The notes under the pieces: generated by a model | What the model was told of the DNA's origin: nothing | Databases searched by the model: none | The model's input: the letters and a program-made list of their open reading frames with translations, nothing else | Translations under genes and position numbers: made by a program | Part shown: positions 1 to 12,463 of the stretch, one piece after another | Layout: each line of letters begins with the position of its first letter | Numbering within the stretch: the first letter of the stretch is position 1 | Source: Nematostella vectensis | Taxonomy: Eukaryota > Cnidaria > Anthozoa > Actiniaria > Edwardsiidae | Assembly: GCF_932526225.1 (NCBI RefSeq) | Contig: NC_064037.1 | Span: 12,506,203-12,570,202, forward strand | Direction of reading: 5' to 3' | Length of the DNA stretch: 64,000 nucleotides

Positions 1-1739
1 AGGATTCAAAGGCATCTGGGGTAGTGGTCTGTCCATCTCGGCACAGCTCGGCGTCAGGGATAGCAATGAGGCATCTTGGACTCAGGTTACTGATGTGATG
101 GAGTTCATGAGTGATGCCACCGACATCCCCATTTTACTAGATGCTGACACGGGCTATGGCAACTTTAACAATGCCCGCCGACTTGTGAAGAAGCTAGAGA
201 TGAGGGGCGTAGCAGGGGCGTGTCTAGAAGATAAGCTGTTTCCCAAGACAAACTCCTTGTTAGATGGACGTGCCCAGCCCCTTGCCGAGGTTGACGAGTT
301 TGCCCTGAAGATCAAGGCTTGCAAAGGTGCCTTGTTTGTGCCTTGGTTGAGTTTTTACTTAAAGAGCTGTCCTTACTTACTGGTTCTTTTATTCCAGAAA
401 CTCAGTCAGACCCAGATTTCTGCATAGTTGCCAGAGTTGAGGCTTTCATCGCAGGCTGGGGGCTTGATGAGGCACTGAAACGTGCCGAGGCATATCGTAA
501 TGCCGGTGCAGATGCTATACTAATGCACAGCAAGAAGTCTGACCCGTCAGATATAGAGGCATTTATGAAAGCTTGGAATAACCAGGTAAAAGAATTGAAA
601 TAACAAAGATACTGTCCTCTATAACTGAAAAAAAAGCACCAGATTGTGATGTGTGTATGGTAGCTAGAAAGTGGTGTAATAAACTTAATTTGTTAACACG
701 TTGAAACCTGGCTCTCTATGGCAACTGTGAATCCCACAGTTTCTTGGACATGTACCTTTACACACAAATAGCAATGAAATAGACCTAAAAAAAGAACTCA
801 ATATCAAGTCTGTTAAAAGTTTAGGAGAAAAGTACAGTTATTCAGCTTTAGTGATGAATAGTTTGCTGGTGTTTGCTTTAATTCAACTCAAGCACAAGTG
901 ATTTTGCTGAGATGATCAAGGTGATTGGGGTATGCATCTATGTTATCTGGAAGACCCTGTCTCGTTGTCTGTCTTGTTGGATGTAAAAAAATAGGGATGC
1001 TGGCCTTTGGTTTACATCAAGCACCCGCTTATAAGAACCTAGAGATTAAGAAACTACAGGCTGAATTTGGCATTTTAAGAACCCCTTTTACAAGAACCTA
1101 ATTAGCCTTGTGAGGAAAAATAGATTCTTATGTGATTGATCAATCATTTCTGATTTACAATCAACAATTCTGATTTACAGTTGATAACAAGAGAGAAAAT
1201 ACTTTATGCTATTTACAAACACTTGCCATTTAACTTTACATTTTGATTTTGTTTCCAGGGCCCTGTTGTCATTGTGCCAACCAAGTACTATACTGTACCA
1301 ACTGATCACTTCCGTGACTTAGGAGTGTCCATGATCATCTGGGCAAACCACAACATGCGTGCATCTGTGGCAGCAATGCAGCAGACAACACAACAGATCA
1401 TGAAAGATCAGTCTCTTGTAAATGTAGAAGATAAGGTATGTTGGATACAAGAATGATGGTGGTGGTGGTGGTGGGGGGGATTGAAATTTCCATCCTCTGC
1501 ATTTTTGGGGCATTGACTTTTTGTTGGGGGAGGGGAAACACTTTATTTGTGTATTGAAGGGGGCGGGGTTTGAATATTATACCATGGTAACATCACTGCT
1601 TTCATTCCACCATCTGTCTTGGCCCACACTGACTCTGGTTTTTTTTTTTTTTTAGATTGTCCCTGTGAAGGAGGTCTTCAGATTACAGGGAGACCAGGAA
1701 CTAAAGGAAGCAGAAAACAAATATCTACCACAGCAATGA
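1..1739 (+). CDS. PEPM: Phosphoenolpyruvate phosphomutase, C-terminal exons (5' end outside window)
   Basis: Partial gene. Four exons fit by splice signals and phase: 1-326, 398-585, 1259-1435 and 1656-1739 (stop TGA). The joined protein has the PEP mutase / isocitrate lyase superfamily core: a G-F-K-G-I-W-G-S-G start of the barrel, the metal-binding DADTGYGN loop, the [10 protein letters not shown] loop that is the signature of true PEP mutases, then [10 protein letters not shown], the [12 protein letters not shown] strand and the PTKYYTVP segment. The family isomerises phosphoenolpyruvate to phosphonopyruvate, the first step of phosphonate (C-P bond) synthesis; a decarboxylase must follow to pull the reaction. 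None is seen here. The N-terminal exons lie upstream. The protein ends with a short Lys/Glu-rich tail after the barrel. Phases at all three junctions agree (split GAA at the first, phase 0 at the other two). A candidate AATAAA signal lies at 2065-2070. Confidence 0.93.
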
Positions 1740-2661
1740 ACTATACACAGATATAGTAGTACAATGGAGAAACGGAGTTTGGACATCAAAGAAAGAGAAT
1801 AGACTAGGCAGAGGGTACATAAATTTAAAAGTACATTAGACCACAAATATGTACTTTTAGGGAGGGGTTGTGTTAATGTACTTTTAAGGAGGGTTGGTAG
1901 TTGAACTTCTTATTTCTTTTTGTGAAAAAGAACCACTATAGAAGAGGATTTGGATCTGACTTAAACTGAACTGGGTGATTTTGAGGGATTCATACTAAGA
2001 TACTGAACTTACTGATATACTGAACTTACGGTTTCAAAGCAAAGTGAGCTAATAATGGGCTGAGAATAAAAGTCCATATTGTTCTCAGAATATGTTTTTT
2101 TTTTCAAGGGCAAGCGATAGGCTACTAAAAAACAATTTAGGCCTTGTGCTATTAACACATGCACCAGAATTGCATAATTCTGGTTGGTGGATTGATACTA
2201 GGAATGAGCTACAGTAGTCTCAACTGTCAGCAGATTGCAGTGATGATACAGAATGCAGGCCATGATAACAACTTCGACCAAGTTTGTATTGAAATAGATC
2301 TGTTTGGGCAATGAGTAAAGTTAATTGATTGTTGAATGAGCATGGGGAACATCATATCTTGATTTGCTGGCAGATGTAGGTGGGAGGACTTTTTTGTTGT
2401 TTCAAGAACGGGGGTGGTAAGGGTAATTTGAGTGATCCATGAACAGCCTTTTTCGTTTATTCTTAAAAGAACATATTGAAATCAGTGACTTGCGGTTGCT
2501 ACCTTTGCCGTGATAAGTGAATAGCGGAATTTGATCAGTGTGAATTGTGATCTATTCTCTATAAAAATCATGAATCATGATTTCCAAGTAAAGATTGATC
2601 CTTCTCGTCAGTTTATTATGAAACGTGATTTCTGAAACTCATGAAATGTGCAACCCCTTGA
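1740..2661. other. 3' UTR of the phosphomutase gene and intergenic DNA
   Basis: No coding exon recognised. The 3' UTR probably ends shortly after the AATAAA at 2065-2070. The rest is AT-rich with short homopolymers. Confidence 0.5.
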
Positions 2662-3864
2662 ATACCTGCCAACCCCCAGATTTAAAAAACCGGGAGATTT
2701 TTTAGGGTGGAGGGGAGGGGGTACTCATATTGTTGTTTGGTACCCTGTGGTGAAGTGAAAGACAAAAAAATGAAATCGAAATCTATGAGATTTACCCCCA
2801 CGAGAACTTTGAAGAACTCTGTGAAAGTTAATAAGGACATGCTACTCTGTCATTTGGGCACAATTACTTGAAGTGCAATAACTTTTTGGTAAAACACTAA
2901 ATTGACTCGACCAATGGTTCGATGTTAAGAACATCAATTTCAACTACTTTTTGAGAGGCCAGCGTTTTAATTCCATCGTATCCTGACCAAAGAGCGCCTA
3001 AAAATTCTCTTTGAAGAGCCTTGAAGCTGGCATGATTTACAACTCCAAAGGTCATTAATTATCTATCTAAAGGCCCTAAAGCACAAAAATGGTGACCCTC
3101 CCATAAAACGGTGACACAAAATTGAATGCCCTCCCCCAAACAAAAAAAAAAGCGTGTTCTTAACTTTCTTCAAAATTATACTCTAGTTGTGCAATGCTCT
3201 AGCTACACGGCACGGTCTTTCAGGAGCATCAGCAAATTTTATAACTGTAAAAAGCACTCTTTTCTGAGCCGCGCCGTGTTAAAAAAATAGAAAGGGATGA
3301 GGCACTTTGTCAAGAAAAGACTTTAAGGAGGCTTGGAAATTGATCAGAATACCTGTTAAAAAATAAGGGCGTCTCCTAATCCTTGTATTAAAATTTGAGA
3401 CCCTCCCCCAAATCGGAGCTAAAAAAAATCGCAACCCCCCCCCTGAACATAGAAGCCCCCCCGTTAAATAATGACCCTTCCCTTACAAACTCGCGCGAAG
3501 ACACGGCTCCAAAGTATGAGCCAATTTCTCAACAGTTCGCGCGAAAATTGTCTAACTTGATTGGTCGATATATACCTGTATACAAGCATTTCGGTATTGC
3601 GATAGTCCTGTGTTCTGCAAGAAACGCCTGGAAAAGGCTGCTCGTTGACTATTTAGTTCGAAAAAACTGAAAACTTCATAACTTGAATTACAAACTATGA
3701 GATTTGCAGAACTTTACGGCTAAAATCCAACTTCTACTTAAAAAAACAACTCGACTGATTAAAATTTGGTCATAAACCGGGAGATTTAAGGTAAAACCGG
3801 GAGACCGGGAGATTTGATAAAAAACCGGGAGTCTCCCGGCAAAACCGGGAGAGTTGGCAGGTAT
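2662..3864. mobile_element. Non-autonomous DNA transposon with CCGGGAGA-rich ends
   Basis: The left end ATACCTGCCAAC (2662-2673) is the exact reverse complement of GTTGGCAGGTAT at 3853-3864. Inside the right end lie at least five copies of CCGGGAG or CTCCCGG within 90 bp (about 3776-3852), and the left end carries AACCGGGAGATT just inside the terminal repeat. The 1.2 kb between has no convincing coding sequence; an open frame at 3395-3670 resembles nothing I know. The flanks show no clean target-site duplication, so the superfamily is not assigned. It lies in the intergenic region between the phosphomutase and syntaxin genes. Confidence 0.7.
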
Positions 3865-5608
3865 GCCCTACCCCCCCTTCCCTTGCAGGAAGCTTGTTAA
3901 AAAAAAAAACAACTTTTGCCCCCTGATTTATGCAACTAAATGTTTGATATTCTATAATACAGTATGGGTACTAGGGGCCATTCCCAACCCCATGCCACCT
4001 ACTTTGTCACATTTGTAGGCCCATGGTCCGTTTTAGCTTATTTTGGTGAGTGAACTGTTTTTATGTGTAAAAAAGACTAATGCAACCCACCTTGCAATAA
4101 TGACACATCACACAAACAAAATACTCAAGAATATTTGAATAAAGTTCATTCCATTTTGTTATACAAATATCTTGTGTTATTTATAAAAGATGCATAATAC
4201 CCACAAAAGTCCAGAGTTAATTTTAGTATGCCAGCCCGACCATACAGATTTAGGTCATAATATTTAACATATTATCAGCTATTTTGGGGTACTCTGTACA
4301 GTGAAAAGGAGTAATATTTCTTGTAAGGATTAAATTTGGGGGTGACATTGAAGACAAGATTTGTTTCATACTTTTAGCCCTAAACAATTTCTTGTTGATG
4401 CACATTTAAAACAATCAAATATGGCCCAGCAAAAACAAATAATTTTTAATCCTTAAACCATCTTTTAACCCTCCTTTTCCAAAAAAACAACACTTTGAAT
4501 GTGAGGCAAGTATTGACCAAGCATTGCTTGAAATGCACAAAACAATGGTTTGAGTTGTCAGCACTTGCCTAAAAAAGCCATGTATGAAACAGAATATTAT
4601 GTGGAAGAGGAGAAAGACAGTTTAGCCCCTATTTGAGATGGTTGATTTGTAATGTATAGCAGAGTAACCAAGACCAGTTGGAGGCCTCTCTCTGGCCACC
4701 ATAAACAAAAGAATTCATACTTTCTGTAACTAACACAATGAAGGATAGATTACAATTGACTTTGTTCTGAGACTGCAACTGTTCTGTTGAAGGAAGGGCT
4801 AAGTACAGTATGAAGAGTAATATCCTTCCAGGGCTTTCTGTCCATGCAAATCTTTTGGGTACACATTAATCAATCAACAAACATCCATTATCTCTGAATA
4901 ATTCTAGCCTCATCAAACTGATACCTGCTTTCTCAAATTAACCAACCAAAGCCCTCCAAGGTCCCTGTGTCTGGTTAAGTGCATTCACAAGTGAGTAGGT
5001 ACATCTCATCTCTTCCTTCACAATCAAACACTGTTTTGTCCAAAATAAGCTAGCACCATCTTTCTCATTTAAAGTGTCAAAAAGACACCACACCATGTCA
5101 CTTCCTGAATGCCATTTAAAGGGATGTTTCCTGGGCTTGAAAAGCCATGGTGAACAGCATTTTCTTTTATTTACAAATTCTTGAATGGATGTGTAATAAT
5201 CGGTGATTCCTAAAAAAATGCCTGCAAAAAAAAAAAAGAAAAAAAATTCTAAAAAAGTAATAACAATATGCTGTGTAATGTACTATATGTATTTATTGAA
5301 AATGAAATGTTGAAAACATAGTTAATAGAGGTTACAAAACCTGGGAACTTCAAAAGGCATAAACAATCCGCACTCTCTGATGAGGGTTGGTCTATGATGA
5401 ACAACCCTGATATTATCCGTATTGATGCAATATAGCAAAAAATTATTCGCTTGCACTTTCTTTACTCTCTTGTGCAGCTACACATGTTTAAAATTGTAAT
5501 ATATTTAACCATTCCAAGATCACGATGAGGTGCAATTTAAGTAGTGAACGCTCAGGAGAGTTGTTGCCATGAAAGGTATGGTGTTAGTGTGTTAAAAGTT
5601 CCTCACCT
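3865..5608. other. Intergenic region between convergent genes
   Basis: AT-rich, no exon recognised. The right part, up to 5608, should contain the 3' UTR of the minus-strand syntaxin gene. Poly-A runs occur near 5220-5250. Confidence 0.4.
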
Positions 5609-8600
5609 TTAACCATTAAGTGCCCCAACTATTGCACCAATTATTATGGCCAATAAAATCAGGCAACAGATGATAATGAGAATTTTCTTCTGCAAAAGAA
5701 AAAGAATGCATTTGATGTGAAAGTAATTGATGGGTCAATCACACAAAGCAGATGGTGAAAAAGGATGCAGATAAATTCTTAACCAACTAACCCGTCTGGC
5801 TTTGCTTTGATATGTCAACGCCTTTTTGGTATCTGTTTTCGCTGACTGCACATAGTCAACAGCCTGTTCGACATTGAATTCTATCCTGTCTATCATTTCA
5901 CCCTGAGACACAACAACGTTACACTGTTAGGAATATTGTGAAGGATTGTTTTAAAGAAGGAATCACAGAAGTAAGGTAAAAAGCACATTTCCAATATATT
6001 ATTATCTTGCTCATCTGTTCAATATAATGTTTTTTCTAATAAATAAAATAGTATCTTTTGTTTAATGTGACATGGTAGCATTAATGTTTGCTTCATGTAT
6101 GTGAGGTGGTGGACAGGGAGAGCTCATCCCCGCTTTTGTGAGCAAATGTTCTTGCACATACCTTATAAGAGTTAAAAGTGTTAGATGTATAAATAAATTG
6201 CTTGATGAAAGACAATAGGATTCATTTTTATATGTAATCCCGCTCCTTCAAAGTCACTATCCCTATCCCTACCCCTACCCCCCCCCCCACCCTGCCACTC
6301 TGCTGCACCTGATATTACAGACGCACTTACCTGGCTCTCAACAAGCATATACATATCCTGAAACATCTCGTGCAGTTCCTAGAAAGAGAAAAAGACAGCA
6401 CCTTTAATGGGTTGTCAAGTGTGGGTAATGCAGTTGTGCCCGGCCTCTCATTTCTGGCGCCAGGTTCAATGCCGACCTCCATGTCAGTTGATTTTGTACA
6501 GTACGTTATTGTTGTTGCAAAAATAGTTTCTTTTTTTAGTTCTTTGGTTTTCACTCCTTCCCCAAAAATATCTATAAAATAAAAATTTTGTAATATCTGT
6601 AAAAATCTCAATAATAGTTCAACATTCAAGCTTTATAGGAGGTGATTAGCTCTCCAAATTAAATGTTATTAAATAAAAACAGTAATTCAAGCAAGCTTGT
6701 AGTGTTAAATTTAATGATGAAATAGCATTCCATCCAAAGTAGTATCATTTGTTTGCTGGCTTTGATTGAGATATTTGTATCATAGCTACCCACTCTCACT
6801 GGTCTCTTAGTTTTTGCATTGATCGTTGGAATTCGGACCAAAAATCCTCTGATCAAAAATGTCCAACAAGCAAGAGGCTAAAAATAATACAGTTTTGTGT
6901 AAAAATGACATGGTTTTGTGTGAAAATATCCAGGCTTGGTCCAGAGGTTGGCAAGTAGACAGGGAAGACAGCTTCTATTGAACCAACCTGAATGTTCTTC
7001 TCCAATGTAATAATATCCCTATGTCTTGCTTCAATATCCCCCAGTGCTTGCTTAGCTTGCTGGGTTTGTATAACAATCTATGAAACACAAAACAGGACTT
7101 GATTTTTGTAAATCATCTATAACAAGGTTTGAAATTTTACATTTCCTTAATCAACCTAAATCAACCTCAAATGCTGTAGGGTAAACTAGCAATTGGGAAA
7201 ACACCCTGTACTTCACAAAGAAGACTCATTTTGTTTCTTCTTTATTATTTTTGAGTTTGAACTTAGTTTATTAGGCCAATTGGGCAAATAGGTACAGTGA
7301 TGACTGAAATTATTGAAATATTTTCCATGGCAAAACTTGGGTACAGTATATACATGAGGGTCAGGGAACATTAAAAGAAAAGTTAGAACTGCTATCCCCT
7401 TACATCTGATGTAAAGATCGATGGATTCCCACTTTCTAGCATGTCTTCAACTTCTTCGCTAGTTTTGGATTTCCCAGCTGAAAAAAAAAAAACAAGTTTT
7501 AAAATCAGCAGTTGTTGATAAGTCTAGAGTGTTGCTCATAACTCATGGATAAATGTATAGTTTGCTCTTATTGCATTTAGGCACAGTTGTAATAAGAACC
7601 GTAAATAGCATTCAGTTGCAGAACTATGACTGAAAATTAAGATAACTCACTTATTTCAAGCTGCCTACATATTCTTGCTTTGCACAATTCTCTGTACTCA
7701 GTCTGTGTGGTGTTATATTCACTCATGACCTCTATGAATTTTCTTGACAATGTTGCATGCTAGAAATAAAACAATAATCAGTCAATGTGCTCTTTCCAAT
7801 GTTTTACTCACTTTTACTCAATAAATGTATGTATGAATGTTTTATTAGGAGTGTAATGTTGCTGTTGCTCAACAACAAAAAGCAACTTAATTAGCACTCA
7901 TGAATAAAAGCAGAAGGTATTTTTTCATAAAATGTTTATTTTCATTTAACATTTTATATCTTCCCCCTTCTTTAGTGACGGCCCAGTTGATTCTGTGTTT
8001 ATTTTGGCTTTAATTTGTGTCATAGTGTAAACCCCCTTATTGGTATATTTTTGGGGGTTGCTTTACCTGGCACTTTTTTATTCTTGCTTCAGCATAGTTA
8101 TTGTGCAATGATCCCCCTTGCTTCTCGTCCTCCTTGATTTGTTGCTCCATTGCTAAGTTGCACAAATATATGAAAATCAAAATGCATGCCATAATAGCAT
8201 TTCCGCTAGACTGCTCTCTTTTAGCTAGCAATCACCTTATTTTCAAACCTAAGACTTCTTAACATTGTCTACTGTTTCCTTGAAAACCATTAAAATTGAG
8301 TTCAGAAGATAACACAGGCAGAATAAGAATTAATGGAACAAAGATTTTTTGTGACTTTCCTTTCAAACCACATCTGACAATTGTTGGACCCTATATGTAC
8401 ATATCAATTGTCACAGAGTCTGTCCTGAAGAAGTCCAGGTTGACTACCAGTTTTGGTGGACATTCTCTGGTCAGTGAACAATACTATTTGGGTATTTTGA
8501 TTAATCCAATTGTCAGACTAGATAAAAATTGAAATAGAACAAAACTGAAATATCATCAATTCATGAGAAAATGGGATATGATAGACAGAGGGCAAGAAGT

Positions 8601-9606
8601 AGAAAAAGACCAAGAAATATAAATGCTACTGTACCTTTGATCCGGCTTCTAACAGTGTTTGCTGTTTTTTGAATCCTTGACATACATATCTCAAGGTTGT
8701 CTTTGACCTCTAAGAAGTAAAAGAATAAATACATGAGAGAAAGACACTCTAAAAATGGACATACATATTGTAGTGCACAGTAGCGGAAAATAGCTCCTAG
8801 ATCATCATCCTTAAATATTCAGTAGCTGTTCACTGGGTGATTAATCTGATTACAAAGGTACAACCTTCGAAAGTGAAAAGTAAATAAACAAAATGGAATT
8901 TCAAATGCATAAATTATATTATTATTAAAATCAAATACAAGATGAAGAAGGTTAGCAATAGAAAGTTCAAAACATAAGAAACAAATACTAGTAAATAAAT
9001 ACTTAAGTTTAATCAAAGATCCTGAAGAATTGTGGTTAAGTAGGTAAAAATAATGCTTCCACCACAATACAAGAATATTTGAATGAGCTATCGAAACCTT
9101 TGTCAGGGACGGCCGAGGACAGCACAGCGCTATGTGCCTTCTTGACTCTCTCCACATCTTGTGCGATTTTGTCGATATTTTCACGGATATTTGCGGCCTG
9201 AATAACAATTGAAGTCAATATTTTTGGTTTAATGTAAAGGAATTTAAACACACGGTCAGAATGTCTTAGACTAGCGATCCTAAAGTTAGGCATGCTCAAC
9301 GACAACATTCCAACATTTCTACCTGTTGGAAGAAATCATCCATAAACTCTCCACCCATAGGTATGGCGATGCTGTCTTCATACTCCGGTGGTCCATCATC
9401 CCTTGTGTTATCCTACAAAAAGCATCAAACGCAAATAACACTCGAAATCCTTTGCTATTTCTATTGAGGCGAGCGCACAATCAACCAGTCTGGATTATTC
9501 AAGGGCTCGAGATCAACTTGACTGTCACCACTTTTACGCTCAAATTGCAGAGAATATAGATCAGATGAGTTACCTCAGCTCTAAGGAAGTCTAATCTGTC
9601 CCTCAT
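5609..9606 (-). CDS. STX1: Syntaxin-1-type t-SNARE, complete, 11 exons
   Basis: Exons in coding order: 9574-9606, 9323-9412, 9098-9197, 8635-8709, 8067-8152, 7651-7759, 7404-7477, 6988-7077, 6331-6378, 5792-5902, 5609-5689. Total 897 nt, 298 residues; vertebrate syntaxin-1 has about 288. All junctions keep phase. The protein starts [10 protein letters not shown], then an N-terminal Habc three-helix region (about 35-160), the linker ending [14 protein letters not shown], a Qa-SNARE helix with the zero-layer glutamine at about residue 235 (in MLVESQGEMID), a basic SKARRKK juxtamembrane stretch and a C-terminal anchor (about 275-296). The family sits on the plasma membrane and pairs with SNAP-25 and synaptobrevin to drive exocytosis; Munc18 clasps the Habc form. 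The Met at 9604-9606 was chosen because it matches the family start; the frame stays open to another ATG at 9723. A repeat-rich segment lies upstream. Confidence 0.95.
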
Positions 9607-9790
9607 GCTGGTAAAAGAGCGAGATAACCGGTGTTTGGTGTGTTTTTCTGTACCTACTCGGTCACACGCACCACCTCCCTTCTCGCCATTAGAACTTTCA
9701 CGAGCCCGCAATGTGACAGGCATCTATAGCGGCAATAAAATAAAAACAGGCGTGTACGTTAAGACTGCTATCCTACGCGCGCGTTAATTT

Positions 9791-10070
9791 TCTTCCTTTC
9801 CGCGTTTGTTTGTTTTATTTTTGGCGACCGAGCACAGTTGCGAGCAAGTATTTCAATTTTAAGAAATTAGAACAACGGCCTTATCGCTGTTTTTCTTGGT
9901 GGGTGTTTAGAATTTTTTCGAGAAATGTGATCAAATGGCAGAAATATGACTCTTTTTGTTCCTTTCCGCGATTCATGTTTGTTTGTTTTCTCTTTGGCAG
10001 TTGCGAGTAAGCATTTCACTTTTAAGAAATAAGAGCGATTTTTTTTCCTGGTGGGTGTTTAGAATTTTTT
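9791..10070. repeat. Diverged tandem duplication, unit about 168 bp
   Basis: The block with TTCCTTTCCGCG, TTGTTTGTTTT, CAGTTGCGAG, TTTTAAGAAAT and GGTGGGTGTTTAGAATTTTT at about 9791-9920 recurs in the same order at about 9959-10070 with substitutions and small indels. It lies directly upstream of the syntaxin start. Confidence 0.65.
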
Positions 10071-10156
10071 TAGCCCTTCCTCTCCCACTTTGAAAAAAAT
10101 AAAATCGCCTGATAATCGGGCTAAATCTTTTTGACAAATGTGATTTGAAATAATTT

Positions 10157-10211
10157 CCTGCTAGCAGAGGCCTCAGCGAAATACAGAGAAAAGTGGCCTT
10201 TTGCTAGCAGG
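10157..10211. repeat. Inverted repeat with CCTGCTAGCAGAGGCC core
   Basis: CCTGCTAGCAGAGGCC at 10157-10172 faces GGCC-TTTTGCTAGCAGG at 10195-10211. The same 16-mer recurs at 34185-34200 in an intron of the acetoacetyl-CoA synthetase gene, so it probably belongs to a dispersed repeat family. A CCTGAGAACGAGGTTG-like end follows near 10300. Confidence 0.5.
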
Positions 10212-11192
10212 GAATTGAAATGGCAGTAGTATGACCTTTTTTCACAAATCAGCTTCCCAGGGTCCTTTCCCTTTCCTGTTATTTGGGGAAAGGGAGAGGG
10301 CCCTGAGAACGAGGTTGCGTTTCTTCCCGCGTCCATATGTAGCTTTTTATTATTTTTTCTTTTAAACTTATAGAATCATGAGAGTTTTGAGCCCTCCAAT
10401 AACAAGAAATGACAAAGACATCGAAAGATGTGCTCGGGAAACTATTTCCACTTAGCTATACAATTGCGTAATAGTGCCTCTGGTTGGAGTAATCATTTTC
10501 CTCTGTCGGAACATATTACACGTTGTTTACACATACAAAAAGAAAGCATGGTGATGAACTCGTAATTTCGTGTCTTTACTCAATAATGTAGCTCCAAAGC
10601 CTAAATTTTGGACTCAAGAAAATAAAGAAAACAAACACCCGTCCGCATGCTCCCGAAGAAAAAAAATCGCATGAATCGCGACCAGAAACAAAATATTGTT
10701 TTTATGTGGCGTTATTGCTGACTTGTTCTCTTTAGAAGTCTCAATGCTTGGGCTTCTCATAGATTTTACCTTGAAGGTGCTGTAACCAAACTGGCTCGGC
10801 CTGAAGATAACCTTAATACTGACTTGGAATTGATTTTGCCCACACGAACCCGATAGCTCATATAATCTCCTCAATTTATCCATATGTTGTCCACCACTTG
10901 CAATATGGCCATCAGCCAGTTTAAGAATGGTTGAGTGGATTTTTGGAGCGACGAGATTAAAATTTGTGCTTCATTTTAAAGATGCGTTTACTAAATCTAG
11001 GTTCAAACCAAAAAAGCCCAATAGGAAGAGAGCTTAATATTTTTTCCCTTTGGTTTAAAGGTCGTCCATGGCGGAAGTCACTCACGTGTCAGGCAGCCAC
11101 CCCTCTCCTAAGAAAAAAAAAATAGAAATAAAAGCTACATGATTTATGTCCGACTGACATTGTCAGCACTTAGGACTCAGTTGTCTTTACAG

Positions 11193-12463
11193 TAAAACCT
11201 TTAAAAGAAAAAGTCGACAACAACGCAGATTTATGTTTTTTAGAACGATATTTCGGCAGGCCAATACCTGCCTTCTTCAGGTTATAAATGAGTTACAATG
11301 GCATGTTATAGCTAGTATATGTACAAAGTTCATTGATGATTAACTAACAAAAGGTAAAAATAGTAATTGAGTGACAAAGTACAAAGTTCATTGATGATTA
11401 ACTAACAAAAGGTAAAAATAGTAATTTAGTGACTTATGGAAGATGGTAAATAGGGTGGTGTGGATTACTAAGTAGCTAAACGGTTTCTTCACGCCGGTTG
11501 AGGCCACCGGGTTCAAGAGTGCCAGCGCGAGCTATCAGTGTGGCTTCTCTTGCTTTGCGGATGGAGTCGCGGTTATTTCTTATTTTTTCAATAGGTATTA
11601 GCTCTATGTCAGAAGCGGAGTGGTTGGGTTTTAGGAAGTGTTCAGCGGCGTGGGTTGGTATGGATCGAGATTGAGAGTCTACAGTTCTGCGGTGGTCATT
11701 AAATCGTTCTTTTAATTTGCGTTTAGTTTCCCCAATATATTGAAGGTTACAGCGGTTACATTGAATCATATAAATCACGTTTTTAGTATTGCAGGTTATG
11801 TGGGAGGTTATAGGTCGTGTTTCACCTGTTGAGAAAAATGTGTAGCTTGTAAGGCCATCGGTTCTAATATAGGGGCAGGTTAGGCAGTTTTTTCCGCAAC
11901 GGAAAGCACCGGGAGGTTGGTTGGTGGGAGAGCGGTCGGAAGGTAGCTTGGCTTTAACGAGGATGTCGCGGAGGTTAGGTGAGCGGCGAAAGGCGACAAG
12001 AGGGGGCTCAGTGAAAACCTTATGGCATCGCTTAGACGAGAGTAGAAGGTTGTAGTTTCTACGGATTATGTTGTTGATGTTAGGTAGTGTAGGGTTATAG
12101 GTAGTGACAAAGGGGATGCGACGGGAGTTTTTGTGGTTGTTATTATTAGGGCGTAGGGCGTCAATGCGGGAAATGTTAGCAACGCGTAGGATTTGTCTCT
12201 TGAGAAAAGCGGGTTTATAGCCACGCTTGAGGAGGTAGTTGGTGAGTTCATTGCAGCGGTTATTAAAGCTTTCTTTTGTAGAACAAATGCGGCGAATACG
12301 GAGGGCGAGGCTATAGGGGATGGCCTTTTTGGTGTGATGAGGATGGCAAGATGAAAAAAGAAGGTGTTGGTGTTTGTCAGTAGGTTTGGAGTAGAGGTCA
12401 GTTTCGATTTTACTATTAACAAGGGAGACATTAACGTCAAGAAAAGGTACATTGTTATAGGAG
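11193..12463 (-). repeat. Left arm of the Penelope-like palindrome
   Basis: Reverse-complement copy of 13569-14839: paired positions sum to 26032 at the inner end, the outer end and at internal stop codons, so there is no net indel over 1,271 bp. Every stretch compared was identical, including the encoded last 100 residues (minus-strand frame 11476-11778). It contains the C-terminal half of the reverse transcriptase gene and a ribozyme, all on the minus strand. Confidence 0.93.
11239..11288 (-). ncRNA. Hammerhead ribozyme, left arm copy
   Basis: Mirror copy of the ribozyme at 14744-14793, read on the minus strand. The same core, helix II and cleavage triplet are present because the arms are identical here. 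Confidence 0.75.

Larger units (their letters stand above)
9607..11182. other. Upstream region of the syntaxin gene
   Basis: No exon recognised. It should contain the minus-strand syntaxin promoter near 9610-9800. It also holds a diverged tandem duplication and a small inverted repeat listed separately. Confidence 0.4.

Noticed and set aside
3395-3670. 91-codon frame inside the 1.2 kb DNA element
   Set aside because: Low-complexity start, no domain, no splice partners; element appears non-autonomous.
5371-5420. CTGATGAGGGTTG...CAACCC, resembling a hammerhead core
   Set aside because: Helix II pairs, but the required GAAA after it is replaced by TGAT and there is no cleavage triplet in place.
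12364-12463. First 33 codons of the Penelope-like open frame
   Set aside because: They are antisense sequence of the inverted arm, fused by chance.
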